Assembly (NCBI GenBank): GCA_022702705.1
Contig: CM040430.1
Location: forward strand, 68,461,982-68,525,981
Reading direction: 5' to 3'
DNA: 64,000 bases
Source of the DNA: Papilionanthe hookeriana x Papilionanthe teres
Lineage: Eukaryota > Streptophyta > Magnoliopsida > Asparagales > Orchidaceae
A program made the position numbers and the translations under genes. Below the pieces are notes generated by a model, which worked only from the letters and a program-made list of their open reading frames with translations, was not told where the DNA came from and made no database searches. This document shows positions 54,680 through 64,000 of the stretch, in pieces. Positions within the stretch are counted from its first letter, which is position 1. Every line of letters starts with the position of its first letter.

Positions 54680-56659
54680 TGATACGCCTAAAATATATAC
54701 GCATTTTGCTATATCATTTTATTCATTTTTGATGATATTACACTTTAAAGGAAGGTATTTTGTATGTTTTTTGGTTTAACGTACAAGAAATGATGGTTGG
54801 AGTAAAAAGAAGCAAAAACGGTGCAATTTGGAGCAAAAATGAGCAAGAAAGCAAATTCTACTCTGACACCTTTCGATAAGTCTTTTGATGTTTAATCACT
54901 TTTAAACCTCTTACATATTTTTGAATGAGATTACACTTTAAAAATGGTTTTTTTTATGCTTATTTTGTAGGGCTATCTGTTACGAATGCAACACAACTGA
55001 AATGGAGCGAAACAGAGCTGAAACGGAGCCAAATGGAGCGACACGGTGGAGCCGCGCAACAGCCTGCTCGCTGACGGCGGCCTCGATCTCGCTGACGGTG
55101 AAATTTTTCTGAGAAGGCCAAAATATGGCTGAAAAGCTCGTCGACAATGGCCTCGAACCCGTCGATGGCGCCTGGGAAGGTTCTAGACCGACTTTTGGTG
55201 GTTTTGAACCAAAATTAGACGTATTTAGACGCTTTTTCGAAGGGGTGCTTAAGGGAACTCTTAGAAATTTGTCCTCACTCTTTAATTTAGTGAATTTAGG
55301 AGGAGAAGAAGAAGAGAAAAAATGAAAGGAATGTTAGGAAAATCTTGGAGAATGTTTAGGATTCTTAGATTAAGAGCAAAAATGTAGATTTCCACCCTTT
55401 TGGAGAGATTGGAGAGGAGATTTTGAGAGAATTTGTAAGGGATTGCACTAGCATTCCATAGATCAACGGGAGACTTTATGGGAGAGATCTTCATCTTTCT
55501 TTCAAAGGGAAAAAGCTATGTATTGTTCTTCATTATCTTATGATTTTGTAAACACTTACATAGTAGATTTGCTTTGGTTTAATGAAGTTTCCGTTGTGTT
55601 TTCTTCGTGCTTTGTGATGTATCTCTCTTAATTTTTCTTCTTCTTTGGAAATAGTGGCATCAGAAGATTATGCCATTGTTTTCATTCTACTTTTCTTTTG
55701 TAATGAGTAGAAATCATGTTTAGGATTTTGTAATGCATGATAGAAGTAAGTTTAATTATAAATGTGATGGTTTTTACTTGCACTTCATTTACATTACAAA
55801 AAGAGCTCGTTGTAGTGTTAAAATTTGTTGTAATTGCATCGACTCGAAAGGGTGGTGTAATTCTCAACAAAGTGGAACCACATTCAAATTTCATGGATGG
55901 TGAAGTTCATGGGAGTTGAGTGCAAATAAATAGGGAAATATATTTTATTGGGCGTAGAATTTAAGATTTTAGAGTGACAGACTAAAATCCTCGATTCGGT
56001 CCTATTGTTTGAGTACTGAAGCAGAGATGTTAGCCCTCAGGCGAGGGGATCGTGAGAGCTCCGAAGTGAGAGCTGGTATCCTCCCAGCCAAGCAACGGAT
56101 TCAGTAACCAAGCATAGGATTATTCAATGTTCTTTATAACTAGACCAAAGGATAAAGAATAGGATTGCTCCTATTTGGCACATACAATATTTAATGCATC
56201 TCATTCCTATACATTATCTATTTCATTACATAAGAATAGTAGTTTTTAATATCTCAAAATTCTCCAAACCAATTCTTCCAAAAAAGGGTTATCTTTAGAA
56301 TTATTATTTGCACTTAGTTGTAGTTACTATCTTTACATTTAACACTTGAATTTAGGAGTAGTTCCAAGATAAAACACCATTTTAATCGACATTCCAAACT
56401 AAGGACTATTAGTAGTAGACTAAAATTTGACTAAAGACCTCTTACTTCACTTCCTCATGGGATCGATACTAGGGTTTTTAAAGAAAACTCTATATTACTT
56501 GAAACGATACGTATGCTTGCGCAGTACCCCTAGTGTGTAAAATATTTTCTAATTTTTATATCATTTAAGATTTTACATACTAGCCGCTATTTAAAAATTG
56601 GATCAAGTTTTTGGTCATCTTTTGGAAGTTAATTTATTGCGTAATTACGGGTCGGGTCA
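54680..56659 (+). repeat. Element D 5' LTR (1,980 bp)
   Basis: It starts TGATACGCC and ends GGGTCGGGTCA, the same terminal word as element C's LTR. U3 has ggagcaaaaatgagc (about 54830) and the GC-rich block with ctcgctgacggcggcctcg and tcgatctcgctgacgg (55060-55180). The leader motif ttagccctcaggcgagg is at about 56030 and cgatacgtatgcttgcg near 56506-56522. Confidence 0.92.
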
Positions 56660-56665
56660 TGTTTT

Positions 56666-56683
56666 TGGCATCGTTGTCGGGGA
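56666..56683 (+). other. Element D primer-binding site (tRNA-Asp)
   Basis: TGGCATCGTTGTCGGGGA, three transition mismatches to the tRNA-Asp complement, 6 nt after the LTR. Confidence 0.87.
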
Positions 56684-56854
56684 AGCTTCGGTAAGAACTT
56701 TAGGAGAATTTTAGTTGAAGTAATTATGCTTAGACTTGGAAAACTATAGTGTAGTTAAAATAGTTTTGTGTGAAAAGTGTTTTTATATGAAAATGTGTTG
56801 AAAAATAAAAAATTGTTTGTGTGAAAAATAAGTTGTTCGTGAAAATGTTTTGTT

Positions 56855-58459
56855 GTGTTGAATATATTTTTGGTTTTATTTGTTTTATGGTTAATGTATT
56901 GTTTTTTATGTTGCGTATGCAAAACAAAGGATCTGCAATACTTGTGCCATATGATCTCGAGCTTTAAAAAAAATAAAAAAATAAAAATACAGAAAGGACT
57001 CAAAAAACTAGATATGGAAATGGAAAACTTTCAAGATAATAACTTAGAAAATTATCATAAATCATTAAGGGATTACATAAATCCCACGACAGATGAAATT
57101 CACTTAAGTATACAAAATCCTGTCGTAGAAGCTGATTCGTTTGAAATAAATCATGAGTTTATCCAACTGGTGCAGAATAATCAGTTTGGGGGAACTCTTT
57201 CGGAGGATCCCTATTTACACTTATCAAATTTTCTAGAACTTTGTGCTACATTTCGTTATAACGGTAAGTCAGACGATGCTGTTAGACTAAGGCTTTTTCC
57301 TTTCCCACTAAGGGATAAGGCTAAAATGTGGTTATACTCGTTAGCACCTGGCTCTATTAAAAATTGGGAGGAGTTAACTCCGAAATTCCTAGCTAAGTAT
57401 TTTCCACCTTCAAGGACTACTAAACTTAGAAACGATATTATCTCATTTTGTCAGTGTGAAGGGGAATCAATATACGAAGCCTGGGAAAGATTTAAGGAAC
57501 TCCTAAGAAAGTGTCCACGTCAGGCTCTGCCCAATTGGTTAATCATTCAAACTTTTTACAATGGGTTAGTAGGATCCCTTAGGTCTATAATTGATGCTGC
57601 CGCTTGTGGATCATTAATGTCAAAACCATTTGATGAAGCGTATGCATTAATTGAAGAAATGGCTACAAATGAATTTCAATGGCACTCTACAAGGGTAAAT
57701 CATAAAAATGTAGCTAGTGTTCATGATACGGACACGATTACAATTCTTGCATCTCAGGTTGCTACTATATCAAGGAAGTTGGACCAATTTGGAATGAACC
57801 AACTTCAATTTACTCCAGTAAGTGAGGAAAGTTCATTAGGGCATATGATTAATTCTAAATTATTATATGAGACATTAAATACCACAAACAACCCATATTC
57901 TAACTTGTATAACCTTTGTTGGGAGAACCATCCTAAATTTAACTGGAATCATACTACTGATGGTGGAAATCAAAAATGGGAAAATAATCATGCAAATCCT
58001 AATGGAAGTTGGAAAAATCATAGGAACACAAACTATAGACCTTCATATCTACCGGACTCTAACAATATTCAACAATTTGAGGATAAGATGTCTATAGAAG
58101 AAGTGGTATTGCAAATGGGAAACTAGTTGCAAAGTCAAAATGCTGTGATTAGAAACATAGAGAATCAAATGGGACAAATTGCTAATTCACTTAGCAATAG
58201 ACCCCAAGGAACACTTCCTAGCAACATTGAGATCAACCCTAAAGAGAACACTAATGAACAAGTAGAAGTTTTCCAATTAAAAAGTAGAAGAGAGATAGAG
58301 GATGTGGTTAGAAAGGAGAAAGATGTTGTGAGAGAAAAAAAGGAAACTATAAGACCTGAAGAACATGTTTCTAAGGATCTGGAAGAATTAATATCTCCAA
58401 CTAAAATCAGTTTGGAAAAACCACCACCTCCATTTCCTTAAAGACTTTGATAGCATGAG
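56855..58459 (+). pseudogene. gag: Element D gag, 423 open codons then stops
   Basis: The open frame starts at ATG 56855. A more likely start by comparison with A, B and C is one of the ATGs near 57014-57020 ('MEMENFQDNN'). The full capsid-like domain is present: 'NNQFGGTLSEDPYLHLSNFL', 'AVRLRLFPFPLRDKAKMWLY', 'PKFLAKYFPPSRTTKLRNDI', 'QALPNWLIIQTFYNGLVGSL' and 'SKPFDEAYALIEEMA'. A single TAG at 58124-58126 replaces a codon that is Gln in A. The frame then continues ('GQIANSLSNRPQGTLPSNI') to a cluster of three stops at 58439-58452 just after PPPPFP. No zinc knuckle. It is the best-preserved gag in the window. Confidence 0.92.
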
Positions 58460-59059
58460 TTGGATAAAAAATTTTCAAAGTTCATGAAAGTACTTAAGAA
58501 GTTAACGATAAATATTCCTTTCACTGAAGCTTTGGAACAGATGTCAAGTTATGCAAAGTTTATGAAGGATATATTAAACAAGAAAAGGAAATTTGGGGAT
58601 TACGAGACAATTGCACTAAGTGAGGAGTGCAGTGCTATACTTCAAAAAAAATTTTCTCGGAAACTTAAAGATCCTTGTAGCTTTACAATTTCTTGTGCTA
58701 TTGGAAAAATATTATGTGGAAAAGATTTATGTGATTTAGGAATGAGGATTAATGTGATGGCTCTATCTATATTTAGAAGGTTAGGTTTTGTTGATATTTC
58801 TCCCACTACTGTAACCCTTCTGTTAGCTGATCGATCTATCATTTTTCCAAAGAGAGTTATAGAAGACGTGCTGGTTAAAGTGAATAAATTTATCTTTCCT
58901 TTGGACTTTATTGTATTAGATATGGAGGAAGATAAAAAAATTTCAATTATTTTAGAGAGACATTTCCTTATTACTGGACAAGCTATGATAGATGTGCAAA
59001 AAGGAAAGTTGGCTATGAATATTAATGACTAGGAAGTCACTTTTGATATACTAAAGACT
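58460..59059 (+). pseudogene. Element D protease, altered active site
   Basis: It continues the gag frame. 'LKKLTINIPFTEALEQMSSY' and 'YETIALSEECSAILQKKF' precede the active site, which reads 'DLCDLGMRINVMALSIF' where A, B and C have Asp-Leu-Gly-Ala-Ser. The Asp is kept but the Ala-Ser pair is Met-Arg. 'KKISIILERHFLITGQAMID' corresponds to the ILGRPFLATGRAMID block, again altered (Gly to Glu). A TAG at 59030-59032 interrupts the frame. The changes suggest lost or altered proteolysis. Confidence 0.82.
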
Positions 59060-60031
59060 ATGAAATATCCAGCTGAGAGAAAAGATAATGATTGTTTTTG
59101 GATAGATGAAATTGGTTATCTAAGTAAAGATAATTTCCAAGAAATTTTTGAGTGTAAGTTAACAGATGAGAATGAAATAGACTTTTATTATGATTCAAAA
59201 AGGTTATTTAAAGAAGACTATATGTATATTCAGGAGAGGTGTGAAATGATGGACGCTACCAAAAATAGTAAACTTTTAATTCCAACTGTTGAAAAATCTC
59301 ATGAGCTTAAGATGGATGTACCCCATACAATTTTAAAGCCTATCTATTTAGGGAATTCATCTCCACAACCAGTCTTTATATCTTTAGATGCAACTCAATC
59401 ACAAGAAAAACCTAAATTGAATGATGAACAAGATAAAATTATTGCACTAATACTTGGAAGAGAATTTGAGGATATATTTCAAAAGAACTTTGAGTTGAGA
59501 AAAGAGGATAAGGATATTGGAAGACCATTGGAAAAAATTCCTAAGGAATTAGAAAAATCTATTTCCTCAACTAAGATAGATCCTCCATCATTTAATAATT
59601 ATAGAGGGAATGAATTGGAAGATAACTTGAATCATAAGAGTAACATAGAAGAATTTGATCCTGAATTTGAATTATCTAAAGAGACACTGATCCCAAATTT
59701 GGGAGATATTGAAGTATCTTATAAAGATCCATTTCTTATAAATTTCAAGGATGATATTAATATGTGGATTGAGAAAATCAATAGAAGAATATTGGATATA
59801 GAAAGAAATACGAGGAATTATGATATAAATCAATCTGAAAAAAGAGAGTTGAAAGAAAAATTAAAATTTAAGGATTTTGTAGGAATCCCTAGATCCGAAA
59901 ATGATTGGGCGATTGATCGAGGATTGCTTAATTGGAGTTTTGATCCATGTGGAATCATTTGTCAGGCTAACAACGTTAAACCGAGCGCTTTATGGGAGGC
60001 AACCCATAGTTATCAATGTGCTTTGATTTAG
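59060..60031 (+). CDS. Element D 323-codon ORF replacing RT-RNase H-integrase
   Basis: It is in frame with gag and protease. The first part (to about residue 115) corresponds to the acidic protease-RT linker of A and B ('MYIQERCEMMDATKNSKLLI', 'NSSPQPVFISLDATQSQEKP'). From about residue 125 the sequence matches no domain I recognise: strongly charged, Glu/Lys/Asp-rich, with 'LGREFEDIFQKNFELRKEDK', 'DDINMWIEKINRRILDIERN' (probable helix) and 'FVGIPRSENDWAIDRGLLNW'. It ends through the conserved post-pol motif ('NVKPSALWEATHSYQ') at taa 60029-60031. The long open frame, beside gag and protease parts that contain stops, hints at constraint or simply at chance; I cannot assign a function. Confidence 0.65.
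   Translation: MKYPAERKDNDCFWIDEIGYLSKDNFQEIFECKLTDENEIDFYYDSKRLFKEDYMYIQERCEMMDATKNSKLLIPTVEKSHELKMDVPHTILKPIYLGNSSPQPVFISLDATQSQEKPKLNDEQDKIIALILGREFEDIFQKNFELRKEDKDIGRPLEKIPKELEKSISSTKIDPPSFNNYRGNELEDNLNHKSNIEEFDPEFELSKETLIPNLGDIEVSYKDPFLINFKDDINMWIEKINRRILDIERNTRNYDINQSEKRELKEKLKFKDFVGIPRSENDWAIDRGLLNWSFDPCGIICQANNVKPSALWEATHSYQCALI
59961..60006 (+). other. Conserved post-pol motif of element D, inside the ORF
   Basis: gtcaggctaacaacgttaaa, ccgagcgct and tatgggaggcaaccca. It matches 16067-16113 and 39089-39135, which are non-coding, so conservation is at the nucleotide level. Confidence 0.75.
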
Positions 60032-60340
60032 TGTGCTTGAGATTCATGATTGCTAGTGTTGTATTGTGTTTGCTTTAGTGTGGATTGATCAGATTGATTG
60101 TTGATTGGTAGATGTTGGGATTGTTATTTTTTTAATTTGAACTTTGTGTGTCATGAGAGATGTGATTCCTTAACTTCTTATTATGGCTAGACTTGATCTC
60201 TTATAGTAGTTGGATTAATGAAGCCAGACTTAAGTTTTACAAGAGAAATCATGAATCTTGAACATTGATAGTTCCATCTTAATTATTTACTTCCTTTCTA
60301 CAACTTTAATTTCATTAGGTAGGAGTCGCGAACCTATTTG

Positions 60341-61201
60341 ATGAATACCATTAGGATGATCTTACACTATCTTTATAACTGTTAGAGGTGCTTAATTATA
60401 AGGATTAGATGATGCCTGAGATTGGTGCCTAGGAGCCAATATATGCGGGGTAATCTTATCTTTTAGATTATAATCTATAAAAACATTTAAAAAAGTACCT
60501 AATTTACTAGTGTGGTGATTTTGTTAGAAATTGGAAGTAAATTAGTGAGATGCGATGAGTTAAAGGATGAATTGACCTCATTTATCTTATGTGTGTTTAT
60601 GTTTGTATTACAACTTTATTCGGTCTTGAAGAACATTTTTATATTCCCATGCTGATACATGCTATGCTAGTTAGACTTTAGTTTAGTTTATTTCATTCTG
60701 GCATGATTAGTTTAAATTTACTTTTTGCTGCATATTGTTCTATCCTAATAAATACTTGCAAATGATTTTGATGAATACCATTAGGATGATCTTACACTAT
60801 CTTTATAACTGTTAGAGGTGCTTAATTATAAGGATTAGATGATGCCTGAGATTGGTGCCTAGGAGCCAATATATGCGGGGTAATCTTATCTTTTAGATTA
60901 TAATCTATAAAAACATTTAAAAAAGTACCTAATTTACTAGTGTGGTGATTTTGTTAGAAATTGGAAGTAAATTAGTGAGATGCGATGAGTTAAAGGATGA
61001 ATTGACCTCATTTATCTTATGTGTGTTTATGTTTGTATTACAACTTTATTCTGGTCTTGAAGAACATTTTTATATTCCCATGCTGATACATGCTATGCTA
61101 GTTAGACTTTGGTTTAGTTTATTTCATTCTGGCATGATTAGTTTAAATTTACTTTTTGCTGCATATTGTTCTATCCTAATAAATACTTGCAAATGATTTT
61201 G
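60341..61201 (+). repeat. 430-bp tandem duplication in element D
   Basis: Copy 1 is 60341-60770 and copy 2 is 60771-61201, differing by about one indel and one substitution by eye. Each copy contains attggtgcctaggagccaat (60421-60440 and 60851-60870), a near-palindrome similar to element C's GC-rich palindromes. The 84-codon ORF in copy 2 (60942-61196) is open in copy 2 but not comparably in copy 1, so I do not call it a gene. 60032-60340 shows nothing I recognise. Confidence 0.93.
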
Positions 61202-62377
61202 ATAGACATTTGTGGTAGATAGAACTTCTAAATTTTTTTCTTCCTGCTTATATTTTCTATACTGAATGCTATATATGTTAAAAATTAAGTTTGGGGGTAG
61301 GAAAAAAATAAAATTTTAATATGAAAATACTTCCTTTTAGTGTAATTTTATTACAAGCATGTTTTAGGTTAGCTTTACTTTCTCTTACAGTCATTCTATC
61401 CTGATTATGCATGTATATGAATTTGATAGGATGTAGTAGTAGTAAGTAGATTCAACCTTTACTTTTTCTTCCTGCTATATTTTATGGAATTAATTGCAAA
61501 ATATTTTTGAAATTTAAATTTGGGGGGAAGAAAAATATTAACTCTTATTTGTTCTCAATTGTTATATTTTCAAAAATTATTAGCATAACTTATGGCAATT
61601 GAACCTCGCTTGAGATAACTAAAACTTTTTATTTTAGTTGAAAATTATGGAAAGATTGGATGAAAGTTTTTAGTAATAAAAGTTAATTTTAGAAGGATAA
61701 GATATTTGGTATGAAAGAATTTGATTATAGTTAACTATTTAAAGTAATGAAAACTGTATTTTTGAAATGTTAAGAGACTTAAAGTATTGTGTGTTAAAAA
61801 GAGATTGTGACTTTATGATGAATAATAAAGCTCATACCTAATTATATAGTAAGGAAGTGTTTCAAGTTTGAACTTTAAAAAGAGGAGAGTGAAGTTCAAA
61901 ATCATTACAGGCTCTCCAGATATAGTAATCCTCATTAAAATAAAAGAAAAAGAAAAATAAAAAGAAAAATAAAAATATTTACGAGGAGAAGCTTGAGGAG
62001 ATGCCTAATCAAAAATTGGCTTCACTTTAGTCACTCTATAGGGAGAACTTGATTTCATTTCTGAATTTATATTTAAAGTATTGGCCTACATTCTAATGAA
62101 GTTTACATGAACTTCTTTTTCACATAATCTTTCAAGGCATTCTTAATGTAACAAATTATGTTTTATCTTTAAATAAATAGAAGACTAGAACCCTTAGACT
62201 TGATTGCTGGATATTCTTATACTTGTAGTGTTAACCCGAGTTACTGAATTTCTTTCTAAAAGTCGAACCAATGTATTCTTTTAAATGAAAAATTTTAGTG
62301 TCTTACAGGTGAAAATTACATTACCTTGAGTTATATTTTTATGTAGTAAAAGGGTTACTTGAGGACAAGTAATAGTT
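61202..62377 (+). other. Conserved 3' noncoding module of element D
   Basis: It has two polypurine-like tracts (aagtttgggggtaggaaaa at 61288-61306; tttggggggaagaaaaa at 61519-61535) and ttgttctcaa (61549-61558). In the nested inverted repeat, agtgaag (61888-61894) pairs with cttcact (62020-62026) and cctca (61930-61934) with tgagg (61994-61998) around an A/G-rich loop. The hairpin GTTACTTG-AGGA-CAAGTAAT (62354-62373) precedes the polypurine tract. No gene seen. Confidence 0.8.
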
Positions 62378-62392
62378 AAGTTTGGGGAATTT
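62378..62392 (+). other. Element D polypurine tract
   Basis: aagtttggggaattt lies directly before the 3' LTR, five bases after the hairpin. Confidence 0.85.
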
Positions 62393-64000
62393 TTACACGC
62401 CTAAAATATATACGCTTTTTGCTATATCATTTTATTCATTTTTTATGTTATTACACTTTAAAGGAAGGTATTTTGTATGTTTTTTGGTTTTAGGTACAAG
62501 AAATGGTGGTTGGAGCAAAACGGTGCAATTTGGAGCAAAAATGAGCAAGAAAGCAAATTATGCCCTAACACCTTTCGATAAGTCTTTTGATGTTTAATCT
62601 CTTTTACACTTCTTGCATATTTTTGAATAAGATTACACTTTAAAAAAAGATTATTTTTATGCTTATTTTGTAGGGATATCTGTTACGAACACAACGCAAC
62701 TGAAATGGGGCAAAACGGAGCTGAAACGGAGCCAAACGGAGTAAAACGGTGGAGCCGTGCAGCAGCCTGCTTGCCGACGACAGCCTTGATCTCGCCGACG
62801 GCGAGATTTTCCCGAGAAGGCCAAAATATGGCCGAAAAGCTCGGAGACAGTGGCCTTGAACCCGTTGACAGTGCCCGGGAAGGTTCTAGACCGACTTTTG
62901 GCAGTTATGGGCCAAAATTCGATGTATTTGGACGCTTTTTCGAATGGGTACTTAAGGGAACTCTTAGAAATTCGTCCACACTCTTTAAATTAGTGAATTT
63001 AGGAGGAGAAAAAGAAGAGAAAAAGGAGAGGAATGTTAGGAAAATCTTGGAGAATGTTTAGGATTCTTAGATTAAGAGTAAAAACATAGATTTCTACGCT
63101 TTTGGAGAGATTGGAGAGGAGATTTTGAGTTAATTTATAAGGAATTGCACTAGCATTGCATGGATCGACGGGAGACTTTATGGGGGAGATCTTCATCTTT
63201 CTTTCAAAGGGAAAAAGCTAAGTATTGTTCTTCATTATCTTATGATTTTGTAAATACTTACAAAGTGGATTTGCTTTGGTTTAATGAAGTTTCTGTTGTG
63301 TTTTCTTCGTGCTTCTTGACGTATCTCTCTTTCTTTTTCTTCTTCTTTGGAAATAGTAGCATGAAAATATTATGCCAATATTTTCATTCTACTTTTCTTT
63401 TGTAATGAGTAGAAATCATGTTTAGGATTTTTTGATGCATGATAGAAGTAAATATAATTATAAATGTGATGGTTTTTAATTACACTTCATTTACATTACA
63501 AAAAGAGCTCGTTGTAGTGTTAAAATTCGTTGTAATTGCATAGAACTGAAGGGGCGGTGTAATTCTCAACAAAGTGGAACCACATTAAATTCAATGGATG
63601 GTGAAGTTCATGAGAATCGAGTGTAAATAAATAGGGAAATATATTTTATTGGGCGTAGAATTGGAGATTTTAGAGTGATAGAATAAAATCCCCAATTCGG
63701 TCCTATTGTTTGAGTACTAAAGCGGAGATGTTAGCCCTCAGGCGAGGGGAACGTGGGAGCTTCGAAGTGAGAGCCGGTATCCTCCCAGCCTAGCCAGGGA
63801 TTCAGTAACCAAGCATAGGATTAGTCAATGTTCCTTATGCCTGGACCAAAGGGTAAAGAATAGGATTGCTCCTATTTGGCACATACAAAATTTAATGCAT
63901 CTCATTACTATATATTATCTATTTCATTACATAAGAGTATTAGTTTTTAATATCTCAAATTTCTCCAAACCAATTCCTCCAAAAAATGGTTATCTTTAGA
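62393..64000 (+). repeat. Element D 3' LTR, truncated by window end
   Basis: It begins TTACACGCC where the 5' copy has TGATACGCC, so the terminal TG is mutated. It aligns along its length with 54680-56290. The GC-rich block (about 62770-62880) differs from the 5' copy mainly by C/T and G/A changes. The leader motif gttagccctcaggcgagg is at about 63730. Confidence 0.92.

Larger units (their letters stand above)
54680..64000 (+). mobile_element. Element D: RT-less Athila-type element with gag, protease and a novel ORF
   Basis: 5' LTR 54680-56659, PBS 56666-56683, one long frame 56855-60031 (gag, protease, novel segment) with a few stops, a 3' noncoding region with a 430-bp tandem duplication, polypurine tract and 3' LTR from 62393 past the window end. 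No RT, RNase H, integrase or env-position ORF is present. It would need those activities from an autonomous relative. The two LTRs differ at many transitions, so the copy is not recent. It interrupts LINE4. Confidence 0.9.

Noticed and set aside
55125..55325. Short ORFs in the element D LTRs, with a similar one at 62705-63061
   Set aside because: They come from the GC-rich U3 block and differ in length between the two LTRs. LTRs are not expected to code here.
60942..61196. 84-codon ORF with hydrophobic stretches
   Set aside because: It lies in the second copy of the 430-bp duplication. One base of indel makes the frame differ between copies, so there is no sign of coding constraint.
1..64000. 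A host protein-coding gene, tRNA or rRNA gene
   Set aside because: All convincing protein similarity is to retroelement proteins. The only tRNA-like matches are 18-nt primer-binding sites.

Overview
This window is plant nuclear DNA, most likely from a dicot with a repeat-rich genome. I found no host gene, tRNA, rRNA or CRISPR array. Almost all of it is a stack of retrotransposons broken by stops, frameshifts and nested insertions. Ty3/Gypsy elements of the Athila type dominate: Gag and Pol resemble that lineage, the primer-binding sites match plant tRNA-Asp, and an env-position ORF lies 3' of pol. L1-type LINEs with DUF4283 ORF1, APE endonuclease, RT, zf-RVT and RNase H make up most of the rest. 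The species cannot be named from this sequence.

Layout. 1-1656 is the 3' part of an Athila-type LTR (E), joined through a PBS to a 5'-truncated LTR of element A. Element A (+, about 1688-22939) carries in its 5' LTR a 7,412-bp TG...CA insertion (F, 1951-9362) with a perfect 5-bp target duplication. A then runs gag, PR, RT/RNase H, IN (10862-16057), two env-position ORFs (16500-17640 and 18560-19676), a conserved 3' noncoding module and a 3' LTR (21052-22939). A abuts element B (-, 22940-27492: LTR, gag, PR and the start of RT), cut exactly where A begins. B lies in ORF1 of LINE3 (-, 27493-28370). LINE1 (-) runs from about 47195 to 28391 and is split by element C (-, 33198-46450), a complete 13.25-kb element with a perfect 5-bp target duplication. 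LINE2 (+, 47200-52432) and LINE4 (-, 52500-54679) meet tail to tail at an (AT)n tract. Element D (+, 54680 to beyond the window end) has LTRs, gag and protease but no RT, RNase H or integrase; a 323-codon open segment occupies that place.

How the parts relate. A, C and D are diverged families that share noncoding architecture as well as proteins. Each has a short hairpin just upstream of the polypurine tract with base-pair covariation, a nested inverted-repeat module 300-500 bp upstream, a second polypurine-like tract about 0.87 kb upstream, and a conserved motif at the end of pol. All five LTR families share a U5/leader block but have unrelated GC-rich palindromic motifs in U3; in A and C these motifs recur ahead of the env-position ORFs. 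These shared noncoding signals, and the RT-less element D, are the most interesting content. Relative ages from nesting: LINE3 before B before A; LINE1 before C; LINE4 before D; A's 5' LTR before F.
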